From assembly GCA_947088195.1 (NCBI GenBank), contig CAMUFS010000113.1, positions 1-8,864 of the forward strand: a stretch of DNA of 8,864 bases. Reading direction: 5' to 3'. Shown one piece after another: positions 1 to 7,746 of this stretch; the stretch's first letter is position 1; the number at the start of each line of letters is the position of its first letter. The position numbers were made by a program, and so were the translations under genes. Source of the DNA: an uncultured Clostridia bacterium (GTDB lineage Bacteria; Bacillota; Clostridia; Lachnospirales; Lachnospiraceae). Below the pieces are notes generated by a model. The model was given only the letters and a program-made list of their open reading frames with translations, ran no database searches and was not told the DNA's origin.

Positions 1-732
1 CGTATTCTCCCTGATTTGGAGATAGATCATATAGAATATCCTGAATTACAAAAAAGTATCCAGCCAGACACAAACGCTAAAAGTATCCGTCTTGATGTTT
101 ATATTCGGGATGATGCTAACACTGTCTACGATATTGAAATGCAAGTTGCTAATACTGGAGAATTACCCAAAAGAACAAGATATTACCAAAGTATGATCGA
201 TCTACAGCTAATAGACAAAGAACAAACCTATAAACGGCTGAACCAAAGCTATATTATTTTTATATGTCCATTTGATCCATTTGGAAAAGGTCGTCATATT
301 TATACCTTTAAAAATTTTTGTGAAGAAGATAAAAGCATATCATTAAATGATGCAACATCAAAAATCTTTCTAAACACAGAAAGTAAGTTAGATGATGTAG
401 ATAAGAAACTACGAGTATTTTTAGATTATGTAGCTGGGAAACAGACCACGGATGATACATTCATCACAAGGCTTCATGCGGCTGTAAAAGAAGCAAAAAA
501 CAATAGAGAATGGAGGCATGAATTTATGACTTTATTGATGCGAGATCAAGAGAATATCGAAAAAGGCAGAATAGAAGGTATTCAACAAGGTAGAGAACTA
601 GGAATACTTATGATGATAGAAAAAGCTCTACGAAAAAGTAAAAGTATTCAACAAACAGCTTATTTTTTAAGTATAAGTGAAGAAAAAGTACGTCAAATAG
701 CAAACGATAAAGGCATATCTGTAAATGATTAA
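1..732 (+). CDS. Rpn-family PD-(D/E)XK nuclease / transposase-like protein, 5' partial
   Basis: The reading frame is open from base 1, so the start lies outside the window; 243 codons are visible before TAA at 730-732. Counting from the first visible codon, the nuclease core shows Asp32 in the stretch RLDVYIRDD followed by Glu46-x-Gln48 in YDIEMQ. This is the D...ExQ pattern of the PD-(D/E)XK fold in Rpn (recombination-promoting nuclease, formerly transposase_31) proteins. The C-terminal part has the usual family ending: a GRIEGIQQGRELG-type helix, then a short helix-turn-helix-like tail (SIQQTAYFLSISEEKVRQIA). Family members are usually near 300 aa, so perhaps 50-60 N-terminal residues are missing. 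Known members cut DNA and promote RecA-independent recombination; activity here is inferred. The gene converges on the surface-protein gene and is not part of that operon. A TTG at 16 is an in-frame codon inside the domain and is not believed to be the true start. Confidence 0.88.
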   Translation, partial: RILPDLEIDHIEYPELQKSIQPDTNAKSIRLDVYIRDDANTVYDIEMQVANTGELPKRTRYYQSMIDLQLIDKEQTYKRLNQSYIIFICPFDPFGKGRHIYTFKNFCEEDKSISLNDATSKIFLNTESKLDDVDKKLRVFLDYVAGKQTTDDTFITRLHAAVKEAKNNREWRHEFMTLLMRDQENIEKGRIEGIQQGRELGILMMIEKALRKSKSIQQTAYFLSISEEKVRQIANDKGISVND

Positions 733-801
733 TTCTACAGAGAAATACAAATTTGGGAGTATCGCAAAATATGAGAGGCCATAAATAATTTACACTACTT
801 A

Positions 802-845
802 AATAAACCTACCTTATAATCTTAATTGATTTAGGTAGGTTTATT
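802..845. terminator. Hairpin between convergent genes, probable bidirectional terminator
   Basis: Bases 802-814 (AATAAACCTACCT) pair perfectly with 833-845 (AGGTAGGTTTATT), a 13-bp stem around an 18-nt AT-rich loop that can itself form a small AATC/GATT stem. It lies 70 nt after the Rpn stop and 107 nt after the surface-protein stop, where a shared terminator would be expected. The U-rich tail is weak on both strands because the Ts are mostly inside the stem arm, so efficiency is uncertain. The rest of the 733-951 gap is AT-rich and shows no convincing gene. Confidence 0.6.
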
Positions 846-951
846 ATAAATTATAAAAGCTACTTACTTTATAAGCTGTTCCTTCTATACTTGGATTATC
901 CTATATCTAAATATAAAATCAACTTTCTTTAGTCAAAAACAATATAGAACC

Positions 952-3900
952 TTATTTCGTCCAAACTCCATTTTGATCTACATAATAATCACCTATCCAA
1001 GCATCTGTCACTAATGTTCCCATTGTTCCTTCTGATGTATCACTAAAATAATACCATTTTCCATCAATAAACTGCCATCCAGTATACATCTTTCCTTTTG
1101 TCCCATCTGATACAGGATTTAAATAATACCATTTATTATTTTTAAAGATCCAGCCTACCGTCATATAGCCTTCTGTATCAAAATAGTACCAGTCTGTATT
1201 TCCTCCAAAGGTAAGCTGTTTCCATGTGTTACTTACCAATGCTCCTTCCTTGCCATCCGATGCATTATTAAAATAACACCAATTATCTCCAACCTTCTGC
1301 CAGCTTGTACACATTCTTCCTTGTGCCTCACCGGACTCTGGATTCAGGTAATACCACTGACCATTGTCGAAAAACCATCCCACTACCATATAGCCTTGTT
1401 CATTGAAAAAGTACCAACCCACAGTCCCTTTGTATGACATCTGATACCATGTATTTTTCGGATAAGATCCATCTGGCATACTGCACCACCAACCAGTATC
1501 ATCTTGAACCCACAGATTATCACTGTTTATAACAGAAGTATTGTTTTCTTGTATATTACTATCATTGTTCTCCTTGTTATCATTGGTATTTGAACTGCTG
1601 TTGCTATTACTACTGGTGTTTGAACTGCTATTTTCATCAGACGTATCATCGTCAGAATTATCATTATCATCACTAGAATCATAATCATTATTATTGTCAG
1701 AGTTGTCATTATCCTTATCACTGGAATCATTATCAGGCTGATCCATTTTTATTCTAAAGTTCTGCGCAGTACGTTTCAGCTCTTTGCTGGTGTCGCCTTC
1801 CACACGGAACTCTGCCGCGATTGTATTTGTTCCAGTCTGTGCCTTATCGCGGAATGTCTGACTTCTAATTGTAATTCTAGTACTGCCACTGTCCTTTGTA
1901 TAGTCCTCTCCATCTACAAGCTTCACACCGTTTAACCAGAAATCAATAAATTCTCCATACTCACCAGAAGATATAAAAATCTGATCACTGATCTCGCGCA
2001 AAATATAATCATAAGAGCCAGTTATATTTTCTACACCGATAGGCTGTTCAACAATATATCCATTATCTGATGAGGTATAAACATTACTATTTGTATTTTC
2101 CTTAACAAGCAATGTCAATGTTGCTTCAGAATCACTAAAATTACCATAACTATTGATTGCTCTTAATGTAAATGTAAATTCTCCTGCCTCCTGAGGCACT
2201 CCATACAATTCTCCGTTCTCTTTCAATTCCATTCCCTTTGGTAGCTTACCAGACTTGAGTCTGTAACTCACCTGATTCCAGCCATATTTATTATTATTTT
2301 GAATCATTGTGCCATAAGGAACATATTTTACCGCTTCTGGAATTTCTTTTGTTGTAATACAAGGATCTCCCACAATACCTGTTAAGGTAAGCACCATTTG
2401 TATTGTATTACCTGATTTAATAATAAGCTGACCAGAAGCTTCTGTACCATTTTCTATATTCTCTTTTGCATGAATACGAATCTTAGCTAAATTAGGTAAT
2501 TCGCCATATATTGTTGTTTGCTCTACACCATCAAAGCCAGAAAGTGAATGTTTCCCCTGTAATGTCCAATACTCATCCAGCTCTAAAACATCAGAGATAA
2601 GATTGACTGATAAAGCATCAATCGCTTCCTCTCCCATATTCATTATTAAAATATTGTGCTCATAATCATGGTATCCATCTAAATTTACTTCACGCTTAGA
2701 ATAAACAATATTATTATCAATTCTGGTATTCGCCACGCTGTCCGTCAAACTATTTATATACAGCTTACCTGTTACACTGCTTGGCTTTACAATTTGAAGC
2801 CAATAATTTTTAGCATTTTTTCCATTTTCTGCCGCCGAGGTATACTGTACATATCCTTTAGAAAAATCATGATAGCTCTTACCACTTACTTCGGGAGAAC
2901 TACCTCCCTCTGCATATAAATTCATTTTATTATAAGTATAAAAGGTTGGTGCCAATTTCGTCAGATCTGTATTCTCTTGAACCAAAATTGTCCAATAATT
3001 AAATTCGGAATAAGAATCTTCTTCCTGTTCTACAATATAAGCAGGAACTGTTTTTCCATCAGAATCTATTAACCCTGTAAATCTTACTGCCGTACTACTA
3101 CTAAGTGTAGGTTCTGGTTTTGAATCTGTTTCTGCCTTAATGCAGGAGAAATACTTTTCTTGTGTTTGTTCTTCGTCACTTCCTACAAAGACAGAAAAAT
3201 AAACTCCTTCGCTATAATTTGCTAAATAGCCCTTATTGCCAAACAGTTCTTCCTTAATATCCAATGCTCCTGCGGCTTCTGCCCCTGCTATCGAAGAATA
3301 TTGTCCCTCATATGCTGCCGTTACATCAAAAGAACTTTCCTCATCATATCTATAATATGACATTCTTTGATAATACGAGTCATTTACTGAATAATCATTA
3401 TATAAAATATGTGTAGTATATCTACATCCATTTTTTAAACTGTAACTTGTTGATTTTACTACATCTGTTCCGTCCGATGTATAAAGAAAACCATAACTTA
3501 TATGATTACTGCTCCTCATCAAATTTATTTTAAATGGTAGACAACCCGTTACACGATCTTCTTGATCAAATGTTACAATCGTAATCCAAGAATTTTCTTT
3601 TTCCGAAATTTTATATCCTGAGCCTGCTTGATCTAAGTTAGCATTGCATATACTTTCTGTAATATCATTCCCCGATAAAGCTTCCGAGGCAGATGAATAT
3701 TTTCCCTCATATACTTTAAAATATTGAAAGTTTATAGCTGGAAATATCTCTCGATTTATATCCAACCCTAAATAAGCTTGTGCAATATTATCTAAGCTTT
3801 CACTGGGAACCTTCACATTCAGTTGTCGATCAACATTATAATCATAATAATACTGCTCCACTACCTTAGCATTTGAACGAATCCCTTCGTTATCCTCAAT

Positions 3901-4749
3901 ATAGACAGTTGGCGTAAGCCATCTTCTAGATGATGTTATTTCAACGGTTATAATATTTCTTACATCTGTTTCTGCTAATTGATCTGCTTCACCGACAATC
4001 ATCTGCCAACCTATTGAAGAGCCATAATATGTATGATAACTTAAATCAACGGTATCCCCAGCATTGGCAATTAAATAATGATCTCCATCTTTGCCATAGG
4101 TCCATGCCACTTTTTCTGTTTCATTTAATACATTTTCTCCTGTAAATATTGTATCTAAGGACACCATTGTCAGCTCAGCCGGCGTGTACGAAGATAGATC
4201 TACTGTCAGTTTTCTCTCTGTCAAAGGCAACAATGATAAGGGATCGATCCCTTCTCCGTCTGTAAATTCCTTTTTCTCAGGGTACACTGTCACTATATCA
4301 TCTGCAACCTTTAGATTCATCTGTGTCACAACGGTATTGTCAAAATTTGCAGATACATAGAAGGTATGCCCTCCTATTTCTACACTGTCATCTGGTGTTA
4401 AAAACCATTGGTTTGTCACCTTGCCATGATAAGTGAACTGTACTTCATATGGAAAAAATGGATTATCCTCAGGAATCTCAATGGTATAGCTCCCATCCTC
4501 CTCAAAGAAGGCATCTCCTTTTTCATTGTAAAAAAAATTGTCCATACTTACTACATGATAGACCTTTGAGCCAGTATTAAATAATACCTCCTCCAATTCG
4601 TTTTGTTGTTCCGAAACCGCTGGATTTTTCTGATTCTCAAATTCCTTGCCCACTTCCGCAGCAAATACTGTTATATTGGAAGGTATTAACAGTATTGTCG
4701 TCAAAAGTATCGCAAGCAATCGAGCTACTTTTCTTTTGAATCCTCCCAT
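952..4749 (-). CDS. Secreted multidomain surface protein with Ig-like domains and C-terminal cell-wall-binding repeats
   Basis: This is a 1265-aa exported protein. Residues 1-30 form a signal peptide: basic start GFKRKVAR, hydrophobic core LLAILLTTILLIP, and a likely signal peptidase I cut near VFA/AE (residues 28-32). The long N-terminal region (about 32-790) is unrecognised and beta-rich; it holds two related modules beginning YEGKYSS (from 346) and YEGQYSS (from 479). Residues about 796-885 look like a putative Ig (He_PIG) domain, with the hallmark LPKGMELKENGELYGVPQEAG. Residues about 890-1000 look like an X2/Ig-like module (FWLNGVKLVDGEDY). A disordered Asp/Asn/Ser linker spans about 1003-1075. 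Residues 1080-1265 are Trp/Tyr-rich cell-wall or choline-binding-type repeats (GWFFDNGQWYYLNP). There is no LPXTG motif or C-terminal membrane anchor, so wall attachment is probably non-covalent. The ATG start overlaps the kinase gene by 25 nt and has a good AGGAGG site. It may be an adhesin, a kinase ligand or a secretion-locus surface factor; its role is unknown. Confidence 0.88.
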   Translation of the reverse strand: MGGFKRKVARLLAILLTTILLIPSNITVFAAEVGKEFENQKNPAVSEQQNELEEVLFNTGSKVYHVVSMDNFFYNEKGDAFFEEDGSYTIEIPEDNPFFPYEVQFTYHGKVTNQWFLTPDDSVEIGGHTFYVSANFDNTVVTQMNLKVADDIVTVYPEKKEFTDGEGIDPLSLLPLTERKLTVDLSSYTPAELTMVSLDTIFTGENVLNETEKVAWTYGKDGDHYLIANAGDTVDLSYHTYYGSSIGWQMIVGEADQLAETDVRNIITVEITSSRRWLTPTVYIEDNEGIRSNAKVVEQYYYDYNVDRQLNVKVPSESLDNIAQAYLGLDINREIFPAINFQYFKVYEGKYSSASEALSGNDITESICNANLDQAGSGYKISEKENSWITIVTFDQEDRVTGCLPFKINLMRSSNHISYGFLYTSDGTDVVKSTSYSLKNGCRYTTHILYNDYSVNDSYYQRMSYYRYDEESSFDVTAAYEGQYSSIAGAEAAGALDIKEELFGNKGYLANYSEGVYFSVFVGSDEEQTQEKYFSCIKAETDSKPEPTLSSSTAVRFTGLIDSDGKTVPAYIVEQEEDSYSEFNYWTILVQENTDLTKLAPTFYTYNKMNLYAEGGSSPEVSGKSYHDFSKGYVQYTSAAENGKNAKNYWLQIVKPSSVTGKLYINSLTDSVANTRIDNNIVYSKREVNLDGYHDYEHNILIMNMGEEAIDALSVNLISDVLELDEYWTLQGKHSLSGFDGVEQTTIYGELPNLAKIRIHAKENIENGTEASGQLIIKSGNTIQMVLTLTGIVGDPCITTKEIPEAVKYVPYGTMIQNNNKYGWNQVSYRLKSGKLPKGMELKENGELYGVPQEAGEFTFTLRAINSYGNFSDSEATLTLLVKENTNSNVYTSSDNGYIVEQPIGVENITGSYDYILREISDQIFISSGEYGEFIDFWLNGVKLVDGEDYTKDSGSTRITIRSQTFRDKAQTGTNTIAAEFRVEGDTSKELKRTAQNFRIKMDQPDNDSSDKDNDNSDNNNDYDSSDDNDNSDDDTSDENSSSNTSSNSNSSSNTNDNKENNDSNIQENNTSVINSDNLWVQDDTGWWCSMPDGSYPKNTWYQMSYKGTVGWYFFNEQGYMVVGWFFDNGQWYYLNPESGEAQGRMCTSWQKVGDNWCYFNNASDGKEGALVSNTWKQLTFGGNTDWYYFDTEGYMTVGWIFKNNKWYYLNPVSDGTKGKMYTGWQFIDGKWYYFSDTSEGTMGTLVTDAWIGDYYVDQNGVWTK
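1003..1452 (-). repeat. Two tandem 75-aa cell-wall-binding repeat units
   Basis: Two units of exactly 75 codons lie end to end inside the surface-protein gene: residues 1100-1174 (bases 1228-1452) and 1175-1249 (bases 1003-1227). They align without gaps: TWYQMSYKG with TWKQLTFGG, GYMVVGWFF with GYMTVGWIF, WYYLNP with WYYLNP, and ALVSN with TLVTD. A degenerate 16-residue third start (AWIGDYYVDQNGVWTK) ends the protein. Each unit contains several of the roughly 20-residue aromatic/glycine repeats typical of CW_binding_1/choline-binding domains, which bind choline or other wall glycans in known proteins. Confidence 0.85.
1525..1743 (-). repeat. Low-complexity Asp/Asn/Ser linker coding region
   Basis: This stretch encodes residues about 1003-1075 of the surface protein, first Asp/Asn/Ser-rich (DNDNSDNNNDYDSSDDND) and then Ser/Asn/Thr-rich (SSSNTSSNSNSSSNTND). 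The DNA is a run of imperfect GAT/AAT/AGT-type codons. It separates the Ig-like region from the wall-binding repeats and is probably a flexible, highly acidic spacer across the wall. Such sequence is prone to length change between strains. Confidence 0.85.
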
Positions 4750-7562
4750 GTTTCCTTTCCTCCTATTGTTTTATTTTGAGCCATATCAATCAGCTCCTCT
4801 ATAGTATAAATGCGGGTTTGCCGCATATTACCAGTTGGATAGTCAAAGATGAAGCGTTCTCCCACAATATCACATAGATACGGCAGATCCGCCAATATCT
4901 CACAGCTTTCATTTAAAAGCTGTCCAAAACATTCACCCTCTGCTGTCACATACTGTACCACAATATTTTTTCCAGCCTGTGTCACATAAGTGAGATAAGC
5001 GTCCTCCTCTAATTGTCGCACAAGCTGCCCCGTTTTCTTATAATAGGCTGCTGGTGTTCCGTGAAGTGGAGATTCAATCCGCAGATTGTCTGTATAAAAC
5101 TCTTCATAGAGATTGGGATTTGGTTTTTCCCCCATCTTTTCCCACAGTAAATTGCCATCTGCTGCACTGTAGGCAGCGACAGCTCCATCATTGTAGATAA
5201 CCTCCAGCCAAGAATCTCCAGCCTCTCTGCGATATTGTTGATCGTATACCTGATCCGCATTTGGTATAGAAAGCTCTTTTAGAAGCTTGCCTTCTTTGTT
5301 ATATAGATAGAATTTTTGATAGGAAAACAGCATAACCGTGTTGCCATCTGCACTCACTCTCGCCTCGTCATGCGTATTAGAAATAGGATAAGAAAAAATT
5401 TCTGTATCAGGATAACTTTCAAATTTCATAATACGTAATACAGGTGTATCTCTGCTCCCAATCAATACCTTTCCCTCTGCCATTTTAATAAGCTCACTGC
5501 CATATTCCTTTTCATATCTAGCTATAAGATTTGCGTTGCGATCAAAAAATAAATATGCCTCCTGTGAGGTTATTAAGGTATGACTGCTACTTCTGGCAAA
5601 GTGAAGAATATTCTCTGCTGTTGTCACTAACGGTGTTTGTTCACCGGTAACAGGGTGTATTTTAACAAGAATATTTTCTGTCTGCACATAGATTCCACTG
5701 TTATCTGTCTGGACACCAAACGCACTTTTTGATTCATAACCCCCTGTCTGTTCCATTTTTTCTGTATCAATCACTGCAAAAACAGAGCTATCTGCCCCCG
5801 TAGCTGAAAATGCAAAATATTGTTGATAAAATCCTCCCTCAAAATGCATATAACCAGAAGCTTCCTCAAAAAGTAAAAGATCCTTGTCTGGATCAGACAG
5901 ATTGTAAATTTGCAGAGAACCATCTGCAAAGCTGACACCAAGCATCGTTCCATCTTGATTTAACGCAAGTAAATTATCCTCAGGATTTGCAAAATTGTCA
6001 TTCACGGTCACTTTCTGGTATTTTTGTCCAAAATCAATTTTATGTACAATCTGTCCATCCAAGGTATTATAGATAATAACAAAATTTTCATCCTTATACA
6101 CAGCCGCAGCTCTTGTTCCATCTTCTGAAACAGCAATGGAGGTGGCGGGTTTTCCTGTCCATAATTCTGTACCTTTTTCTATATGATATGCTTTTAATCC
6201 CCCGCTGCCCGAATAAAGAATTGTGCTGTTATCCAGATACTTTACCTCTGCCAGCGCAGATGCTTCTGCTGGAAGCCGCGCAAGTATTTTGGCAGAATCC
6301 ATATCAAATACTGCGACATAATTCTCATACACACAGGATGCTGTGCTGCCGTCAGGTGAGATATCCATATAAAATGGAGCAGAAGGAAGCTCCACCGTCT
6401 GATGCATCTTATATCCATCTGACAGATCGTATACATGAAGTGCCGTGGTAAGTGCTCTCTGTGCCTCTGCAGTATAGTTTGGTGTTAGTATGCTACTCTT
6501 TACAGGCAACGCCTCAAGTGCATACGAGATCGCCTGCATGGAATCTCCCTCTGCCCATGCATTTTTTGAGTATTCTGCCAACTTAAGCCAATTCTCTGTT
6601 GTCTCCATCCTCTTTAGTCCAACAAAGGTAGAAAAAGCACCTAATACCAACAAAAAAGAAAATCCTATATATGCAACGAGATTGCACCTTTTTTGACGCT
6701 TTACACGCGGATCATTCTCACGCAGATGGACAAAGTCCCGAAGCATCTCTTCCGCTGTCTGATAGCGCAAATCAGGATTGGGATTCATTGCCTTGGATAT
6801 AATCTTCACAAGCGGCGGACTATATTCTTGCTCTGAGAGCGGAACCACCTTTTTTGCATCCTTTGATGGCCGCCGTCCACTTAATAGATGGTATAATGTG
6901 GCTCCTGTACTGTAAATATCTGAGCGAACATCGGGAAGCACTGTCTTACTTCCCACTAAGACCGTTCTTCTATCCCTTGTATTCACTTTGGATGTCGTCG
7001 TCTTCTCCGAAGAATAATCCAAGCCATAATGCTCTGGGGAAGCATATCCACTGCTGCATCCAATGACACTCTCTTCTCCAAGTGCCAGAGCAATATTAAA
7101 ATCTATAAGACATATCTTATTATCCAAGGTACGCATAACATTGGCGGGCTTTATATCGCTGTGGACAAACCCGCGCGGAGGTGAGCCATGCATCGAGCTG
7201 TGCAGATAACAAAGAGCATCCAAAAGCTGTTTCGCCCATTGGATAACCTGAACCTGCGAAAATTTTTCTCCTCTCTCCAAAGGCCTGTCAAGGCTCTCTC
7301 CCTCAATATAATCCATAACCGTATAGGTGGTCTCACCCTCTGTAAAATAATCATATACCCTTGGAATATAGGGATGATTCAATTCCTTTAATACATCCAC
7401 CTCCCGGCTTAACAGCTCTGGGCGGGCATTGATCTTCTGATTATATGCTTTTAATACAACATTCTTTCCCAGCCGAAGATGCTTTGCCAGATATACATTT
7501 CCGCTGCCTCCTGACCCAATCTCCTCTATAATTTCATAGGTTGAGCCAATCAGATCAGACAT
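4725..7562 (-). CDS. Transmembrane Ser/Thr protein kinase with C-terminal beta-propeller-like (WD40/PQQ-like) domain
   Basis: This 945-aa protein has a Hanks-type kinase domain at about residues 8-285. Visible elements are the glycine loop GSGGSG (16-21), the ATP lysine in VVLK (Lys38), the helix C Glu54, the catalytic loop HSDIKPAN (134-141, Asp136, Asn141), the metal-binding DFN (154-156, Asn in place of the usual Gly), SPE (175-177) and DIYSTG (215-220). About 25 extra Thr/Ser/Arg/Lys-rich residues (roughly 183-212) separate SPE from DIYS. One membrane segment spans about 294-316 and follows the basic stretch RVKRQKRCN, which places the kinase in the cytoplasm. Residues 322-380 are helical (YALEALP...TAEAQRALTTALHVY), like the segment that precedes WD40 repeats in many signalling proteins. 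Residues about 385-915 show repeated WD40/PQQ-like blades (DISPDGSTASCVYENYVAVFD; SIAVSEDGTRAAAVYKDENFV), predicted to lie outside the cell. Key catalytic residues are present, so it is probably active. It has no PASTA domains and is therefore not a PrkC/PknB orthologue. Confidence 0.92.
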   Translation of the reverse strand: MSDLIGSTYEIIEEIGSGGSGNVYLAKHLRLGKNVVLKAYNQKINARPELLSREVDVLKELNHPYIPRVYDYFTEGETTYTVMDYIEGESLDRPLERGEKFSQVQVIQWAKQLLDALCYLHSSMHGSPPRGFVHSDIKPANVMRTLDNKICLIDFNIALALGEESVIGCSSGYASPEHYGLDYSSEKTTTSKVNTRDRRTVLVGSKTVLPDVRSDIYSTGATLYHLLSGRRPSKDAKKVVPLSEQEYSPPLVKIISKAMNPNPDLRYQTAEEMLRDFVHLRENDPRVKRQKRCNLVAYIGFSFLLVLGAFSTFVGLKRMETTENWLKLAEYSKNAWAEGDSMQAISYALEALPVKSSILTPNYTAEAQRALTTALHVYDLSDGYKMHQTVELPSAPFYMDISPDGSTASCVYENYVAVFDMDSAKILARLPAEASALAEVKYLDNSTILYSGSGGLKAYHIEKGTELWTGKPATSIAVSEDGTRAAAVYKDENFVIIYNTLDGQIVHKIDFGQKYQKVTVNDNFANPEDNLLALNQDGTMLGVSFADGSLQIYNLSDPDKDLLLFEEASGYMHFEGGFYQQYFAFSATGADSSVFAVIDTEKMEQTGGYESKSAFGVQTDNSGIYVQTENILVKIHPVTGEQTPLVTTAENILHFARSSSHTLITSQEAYLFFDRNANLIARYEKEYGSELIKMAEGKVLIGSRDTPVLRIMKFESYPDTEIFSYPISNTHDEARVSADGNTVMLFSYQKFYLYNKEGKLLKELSIPNADQVYDQQYRREAGDSWLEVIYNDGAVAAYSAADGNLLWEKMGEKPNPNLYEEFYTDNLRIESPLHGTPAAYYKKTGQLVRQLEEDAYLTYVTQAGKNIVVQYVTAEGECFGQLLNESCEILADLPYLCDIVGERFIFDYPTGNMRQTRIYTIEELIDMAQNKTIGGKETWEDSKEK
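4759..4764 (-). promoter_or_regulatory. Ribosome binding site of the surface-protein gene, inside the kinase gene
   Basis: AGGAGG lies 9 nt before the ATG at 4749. Both the site and the start codon are within the last codons of the kinase gene, whose TAG is at 4727-4725. This fixes the start of the surface protein and makes translational coupling with the kinase likely. Confidence 0.8.
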
Positions 7563-7567
7563 TCCCT

Positions 7568-7575
7568 CACCTCCT
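7568..7575 (-). promoter_or_regulatory. Ribosome binding site of the kinase gene
   Basis: AGGAGGTG, a near-perfect match to the 16S rRNA 3' end, lies 5 nt before the ATG at 7562. It sits directly behind the TAG of the small membrane-protein gene (7579-7577), so the two genes are only 14 nt apart. It supports the chosen kinase start. Confidence 0.85.
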
Positions 7576-7576
7576 G

Positions 7577-7732
7577 CTATCGTTCCTTTTCTCCATACTC
7601 GGCATCCAATTTAACATTCAATTTCACTCTTCTGAGCTGTGAAATTAAAAAATACAAGATCATAAGCACAATCGCCAATGCCATTCCTATTATGCCGCCG
7701 TAAAATAGTATCTCATCTGTAAGCCAGCTCAC
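7577..7732 (-). CDS. Small single-pass membrane protein, 51 aa, GTG start
   Basis: This short gene reads from GTG at 7732 to TAG at 7577-7579. The product begins MSWLTDEILFYGG, has one strongly hydrophobic segment (about residues 11-30, GGIIGMALAIVLMILYFLIS when read from 12), and ends in a charged tail (QLRRVKLNVKLDAEYGEKER). The Arg-Arg after the hydrophobic stretch suggests the C-terminus is in the cytoplasm. A Shine-Dalgarno-like GGGGAG sits 7 nt upstream and overlaps the stop of the preceding DUF4176 gene, and the kinase gene follows after 14 nt. The filled spacing, the site and the membrane segment argue for a real gene. I do not recognise the family. It could be an accessory subunit of the kinase or of a secretion apparatus; that is inference. 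Confidence 0.75.
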   Translation of the reverse strand: MSWLTDEILFYGGIIGMALAIVLMILYFLISQLRRVKLNVKLDAEYGEKER

Positions 7733-7739
7733 ACAATTT

Positions 7740-7746
7740 CTCCCCT
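7740..7746 (-). promoter_or_regulatory. Ribosome binding site overlapping the upstream stop codon, for the 51-aa gene
   Basis: On the minus strand TAGGGGAG combines the stop of the 101-aa DUF4176 gene (TAG, 7747-7745) with a GGGGAG site 7 nt before the GTG at 7732. It decides the GTG start, since no ATG lies at a suitable distance; the first in-frame ATG is within the membrane segment. Confidence 0.65.

Noticed and set aside
16..18. TTG as start of the Rpn gene
   Set aside because: The frame is open upstream to base 1 and the family normally has about 50 more N-terminal residues, so the gene is cut by the window.
851..874. Second inverted repeat TTATAAA...TTTATAA
   Set aside because: It has only seven A/T pairs with a 10-nt loop and would be expected by chance in such AT-rich DNA; too weak to call a terminator or operator.
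1527..1730. Minus-strand 67-codon frame rich in Ile/Met/Thr
   Set aside because: It is a shifted reading of the low-complexity Asp/Asn/Ser linker codons inside the surface-protein gene and has no ribosome binding site of note.
6113..6451. Plus-strand 112-codon frame opposite the kinase gene
   Set aside because: It is antisense to the propeller-coding region, has no plausible ribosome site or family resemblance, and the kinase frame over it is continuous and clearly real.
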